This document shows positions 60,748-64,000 of a stretch of DNA of 64,000 nt, one piece after another (the first letter of the stretch is position 1; each line of letters starts with the position of its first letter). The notes beneath the pieces are model-generated. The model was not told the DNA's origin. It made no database searches and worked only from the letters and a program-made list of their open reading frames with translations. The DNA comes from JAOTZA01 sp965224065. Lineage in GTDB: Bacteria > Acidobacteriota > Thermoanaerobaculia > Multivoradales > JAHEKO01. Made by a program: the position numbers and the translations under genes. The stretch lies in the NCBI GenBank assembly GCA_965224065.1, contig CBDCYF010000005.1, positions 248,001 to 312,000 of the forward strand, in the 5' to 3' direction.

Positions 60748-62607
60748 ATGATGGATCCGAATATCGCGGCGCGAGCGCGCGATCTCCCCGACCGGCCCGG
60801 GATCTACGTCTTTCGAGATCGAGCCAACAAGCCGCTCTATGTCGGCAAGGCGAACTCGCTGCGCAAGCGAGTCGCGACCTATCTCTCCGGCCGGCACGAG
60901 CGGCGGCTCGAAGTCATGCTCGCCGAGGCGCGCTCCCTCGACTTCCTGACCACCGACAGCGCGGCCGAGGCCTTGCTGCTGGAGAACAACTGGATCAAGA
61001 AGCACAAGCCGCGCTTCAACATTCTGCTGCGCGACGACAAGACCTACCCCTATCTCAAGCTGACCATGCGCGACGCCTACCCGAGACTGGCGTTTACGCG
61101 CCGCATTCGCAACGACGGCGCCGAGTATTTCGGCCCCTATCTGCCGGCCGGTTTGGCGCGCAAGGCGATCAAGCTGGTGCAGCGACTCTGTGGGGTCCGT
61201 GTCTGTACGATCCCCATCGACGGGACGTTGCCGCGTCCGTGTCTCTACTACGACATGCATCGCTGCCTCGGTCCCTGTGTGGCCGGTCTGACCGACGACG
61301 ATGCCTACCGCCGGGGTGTCAACGAGGCGCGGCTTCTTCTCCAGGGGCGGACGAGCGAGCTGCTGACGCGGCTCAAGCGGCAGATGGCGGCGCACTCCAA
61401 CGCCCTGGAGTACGAAGAGGCGGCGCGTTTGAGAGATCTCATCCACGAGATCGAGGCCATCACCCAGCGGCGCAAGCTCTCTTCGCTGCGGGGCGAGGAC
61501 GTCGACATCTATGGCGTGGCTGTCCACGACGCGACCGCCGCGGTGCTGGTCCTGGTCATGCGTGGAGGCCAGGTGTTGGACCGCAGAGAGCTGTTCTGGG
61601 AAGAGCGCCAGGGAATGACCGGTGAGCGTTTGCTGTCCGAGCTGCTGCCACAGATCTACGACCGGACGACCTTTATCCCCAAGGAGATCCATCTTCCGTT
61701 CGCGATCGAGGGTGGAGACGCGCTGGCCGAGTGGCTCTCCGAGCGCAAGGGGGAGCGGGTCTATCTGCGCCTCCCGGCGCGGGGTCCCAAGGCGCAGCGA
61801 CTGGCGCTTGCCGGCCGCAACGCCGAGCTGGCGCACAAGCGGCGGTTCCGCACCGACGGTGGCGAGCCGGCCGCCCTCGAAGCCCTGCGTGCCCGTCTCG
61901 ATCTCGAGGACCCGCCGCGCCGGATCGAGGGCTTTGATATCTCCAATTTCCAGGGCGACCAGAATGTCGCCGGGTTGGTGGTGTTCGAGCAGGGCCGGCC
62001 GCGCAAGGGCGAGTATCGGTCGTTCAACATTCGTGGGCTGGTGGGGCCGGATGACTACGAGGCGATCCGTCAGGCCGTGGAGCGGCGCTACCGGCGGCGG
62101 TTGGAGGAAGTGGGGGAGATGCCGGACCTGATCCTGATCGACGGCGGCCGGGGCCAGCTCAACGCCGCGCTGGCGGCGCTGACCGAGCTGGGAGTCGAGG
62201 AGACACCGATTGTCGGCTTGGCCAAGCGGGAGGAGGAGATCTACCGCGTGGATCACCCCGAGCCGCTGCGCCTACCCCGCTCGGACGCCGGCCTGCAGCT
62301 CTTGCAGCGGGTGCGCGATGAAGCTCATCGCTTTGCGCGCGACCGGCACCGGCGCCGGAGGAAACGTAAGACGCTTCGCAGCCGGTTGGACGAGGTTGCG
62401 GGTATCGGGCCCAAACGACGCCGCCAGTTGCTGCGGCGCTTTGGGAGCCTGGGCGCGATTCTCGAGGCCGGCCGCAGGGATCTCCAAGAGGTGGTCGGTC
62501 CGGTGATGGGAGAGCGTCTCTATGATGCGTTGGCGGCGGAGCGCGCGGAAGCGAGCGCGCCGGGTACCGGGAAACCATCGGATACAATCCCCGGGTCCCG
62601 AGTGTGA
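60748..62607 (+). CDS. uvrC: excinuclease ABC subunit C
   Basis: 619 residues. N-terminal GIY-YIG nuclease (GIYVFRDRANKPLYVGKAN), UVR motif (LEYEEAARLRDLIHEIEA), the C-terminal RNase H-like nuclease (GFDISNFQGDQNVAGLVVF, DLILIDGGRGQL) and helix-hairpin-helix (EVAGIGPKRRRQLLRRFGSL). It makes both incisions in nucleotide excision repair. ATG at 60748 or 60751. Confidence 0.96.
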   Translation: MMDPNIAARARDLPDRPGIYVFRDRANKPLYVGKANSLRKRVATYLSGRHERRLEVMLAEARSLDFLTTDSAAEALLLENNWIKKHKPRFNILLRDDKTYPYLKLTMRDAYPRLAFTRRIRNDGAEYFGPYLPAGLARKAIKLVQRLCGVRVCTIPIDGTLPRPCLYYDMHRCLGPCVAGLTDDDAYRRGVNEARLLLQGRTSELLTRLKRQMAAHSNALEYEEAARLRDLIHEIEAITQRRKLSSLRGEDVDIYGVAVHDATAAVLVLVMRGGQVLDRRELFWEERQGMTGERLLSELLPQIYDRTTFIPKEIHLPFAIEGGDALAEWLSERKGERVYLRLPARGPKAQRLALAGRNAELAHKRRFRTDGGEPAALEALRARLDLEDPPRRIEGFDISNFQGDQNVAGLVVFEQGRPRKGEYRSFNIRGLVGPDDYEAIRQAVERRYRRRLEEVGEMPDLILIDGGRGQLNAALAALTELGVEETPIVGLAKREEEIYRVDHPEPLRLPRSDAGLQLLQRVRDEAHRFARDRHRRRRKRKTLRSRLDEVAGIGPKRRRQLLRRFGSLGAILEAGRRDLQEVVGPVMGERLYDALAAERAEASAPGTGKPSDTIPGSRV

Positions 62608-64000
62608 TGGCTCAGCTTTCTGGAAAACTGTCCGAGGAGGCGGCCGCGTCGGTCGTGGCGCGGATCTTTCGCGAGCGCCGAACCGGTGTGCTGAGCCTGC
62701 GAGACGGCGGCAAAGACGAACGCTGGTCCTTTGTCAGCGGCGAACTCTATCTACCCGGCCAGCACCGCCTGGTTTCGGCCTTTCATGCCTTGAGCGGCGG
62801 CGATCCCGGCACCCCTGCTGCCCCTGGCGGCGGTGGGTCGAGTGTCGGAGGGTTCTCCTGGGTCGAACTGGCCGCGGCGGCATTGGGGCGGTGGAACGAG
62901 GGGGACTACGAGCTGGAGGACGGTCCGGGAGGGATCACCGCCGATCTGCACGGTCCGCTCCCTACGGCGGCTCTGGTCATGCACGCCTCGGTCCACGGGC
63001 GCAACGAGTTCGAGCTGTCGCGGATGCTGGGGGGCGACGACTCGCTCTTTGTCGGGACCGAGGACGGTGAGGGTCTGGGCACCGAGCTCGACCCCCACGA
63101 AGCCTTCTTTCTGTCGCGTCTGGAACAGCCGGTGGCGGTGAAGGACCTGCTCCGTCAGGCCGGGCTCGACCGCCAGGCCGGGCTCGAGAAGCTCTGCCGC
63201 CTGCTGGCGGTAGGTCTGATCCAGCGGCACAGAAGCGGCGAGGTACCGGTGGCCGAACCCTCCATCGGCTTGCTCAGCAAGAAGATGCTGGCGAACTTCT
63301 CGCAGCGGATCGAGAGCAGCCTGGCCGAAAGGCCGCCCGCCATAGAGCGACAGGAGCACCGCAACAAGGTCGCCGGCCTGCTGGGCAGCCTCGGCACGAT
63401 GAACTTCTTCGAGCTGTTGGGCGTAGGCGCCGGGGCCTCTCAGGATGAGATCCACGGTGCTTATATGAACCTGGCTCGGGTCGTTCATCCGCGTCATGCT
63501 CCGCATCTCGAGCTCGAGGGCAAAGAGGCCGGTTTGCAGCTACTCTTCGAGCGGGCGACCGAGGCTTACCTGACGCTCAGCGACGAGGAGCGCAGCCGGG
63601 CCTACCTGCAGGAGATCGGCGGGCTCGACACCGTCGGGGCGCCGTCGGCCGAAGACCGGCAAGTCGAGCTGGACAAGCTCGCGGAGCAGAACTACAAGCG
63701 GGCTTCGGCCCTCGAGATGCGGGGTGACTATCATTTTGCGATCGAGCTCGTTCAGCAGGCGGCCCGGACGAGCCCCCGGCCCGAGTACCTGGCGCTCCTG
63801 GGCCGGTGCCAGGCACAGAATCCCCGCTGGCTCGACAAAGCGGAGGACAGCTTTCTCAAGGCCCTCGAGCTTGGCAGCGACGACCCCGACATCCGGGTCG
63901 AGCTGGCCAAGGTCTACGAGGCGCAAGATCGCGCGGCGGCGGCGCGGGAGCAGCACGAGAGGGCCTTACAAGCCATGCCCGGTCACCCAGGGGCGAGCGC
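62607..64000 (+). CDS. DUF4388 - J-domain-like - TPR protein (3' end outside the window)
   Basis: 464 codons visible, open at the right edge. The start overlaps the uvrC stop (TGATG). The N-terminus (SVVARIFRERRTGVLSLRDG) is a DUF4388/PATAN-like domain; about 270-340 resembles a J domain (NFFELLGVGAGASQDEIHGA), with HPR in place of the HPD motif, so DnaK stimulation is doubtful. TPR-like repeats follow (NYKRASALEMRGDYHFAIEL). Such proteins are common in Acidobacteriota and Myxococcota signalling. Confidence 0.78.
   Translation, partial: MAQLSGKLSEEAAASVVARIFRERRTGVLSLRDGGKDERWSFVSGELYLPGQHRLVSAFHALSGGDPGTPAAPGGGGSSVGGFSWVELAAAALGRWNEGDYELEDGPGGITADLHGPLPTAALVMHASVHGRNEFELSRMLGGDDSLFVGTEDGEGLGTELDPHEAFFLSRLEQPVAVKDLLRQAGLDRQAGLEKLCRLLAVGLIQRHRSGEVPVAEPSIGLLSKKMLANFSQRIESSLAERPPAIERQEHRNKVAGLLGSLGTMNFFELLGVGAGASQDEIHGAYMNLARVVHPRHAPHLELEGKEAGLQLLFERATEAYLTLSDEERSRAYLQEIGGLDTVGAPSAEDRQVELDKLAEQNYKRASALEMRGDYHFAIELVQQAARTSPRPEYLALLGRCQAQNPRWLDKAEDSFLKALELGSDDPDIRVELAKVYEAQDRAAAAREQHERALQAMPGHPGAS

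Overview
This is a 64 kb, high-GC stretch of a bacterial chromosome, densely packed with genes and mostly housekeeping in content. The mix of gene types suggests an Acidobacteriota-like bacterium, perhaps Thermoanaerobaculia: ECF sigma/anti-sigma/CHAT-TPR lipoprotein cluster, a DUF4388-J-domain-TPR protein, a Ser/Thr kinase beside a MshEN-GAF protein, lipoprotein hydrolases and a K+-type membrane pyrophosphatase. That assignment is inference from gene content; the window has no rRNA. The outer-membrane-type lipoproteins and a LolB-like protein point to a diderm cell.

Layout. 1-6.2 kb: tandem DUF1566 (Lcl-type) secreted proteins, tail-to-tail with an operon for an ECF sigma factor, a zinc-finger anti-sigma factor and a 1075-residue lipoprotein with PDZ-like, TPR and caspase-like CHAT domains. 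A broken DUF1566 tail lies just upstream of the sigma gene. 6.2-13 kb: a proline-rich exported protein, ilvE, a prolyl oligopeptidase and a lipoprotein hydrolase. 13-22 kb: a CopA-like P-type ATPase, overlapping tal and pgi, a rhomboid-like membrane protein and Lon. 22-33.5 kb: an S1-domain protein, an aminotransferase, a polysaccharide flippase, an HD protein, a hotdog thioesterase, peptidase E, an SDR, a sirtuin, MurJ, RpiB and a DUF4126 protein. 33.5-42.2 kb: hyuA-hyuB and an Nramp-like transporter, split by a three-gene UDP-L-FucNAc cassette (fnlABC/capEFG) of lower GC. A second copy of the hyuB 3' end sits beyond the cassette and overlaps the transporter start. 42.3-48.2 kb: Ser/Thr kinase, a predicted c-di-GMP-binding MshEN protein, a large TPR protein and a LolB-like lipoprotein. 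48.2-53.5 kb: spoVG behind a strong promoter and long leader, tRNA-Gln(UUG), prs, rplY(ctc), pth and hppA. 54-64 kb: rpsF-rpsR-rplI, a class A PBP, uvrB, uvrC and a truncated DUF4388-J-TPR gene at the right edge.

How parts fit. The sigma/anti-sigma/CHAT operon looks like an envelope-sensing switch whose output may be proteolytic. hyuA, hyuB and the transporter look like one uptake-and-hydrolysis operon for 5-oxoproline or a hydantoin that a sugar-nucleotide cassette has interrupted. The TPR - LolB-like - tRNA-Gln - prs - rplY - pth order matches the gammaproteobacterial TPR-lolB-ispE-tRNA-Gln-prs-rplY-pth neighbourhood, with spoVG where ispE would be. All functional calls rest on motifs and family knowledge; no database search was run.
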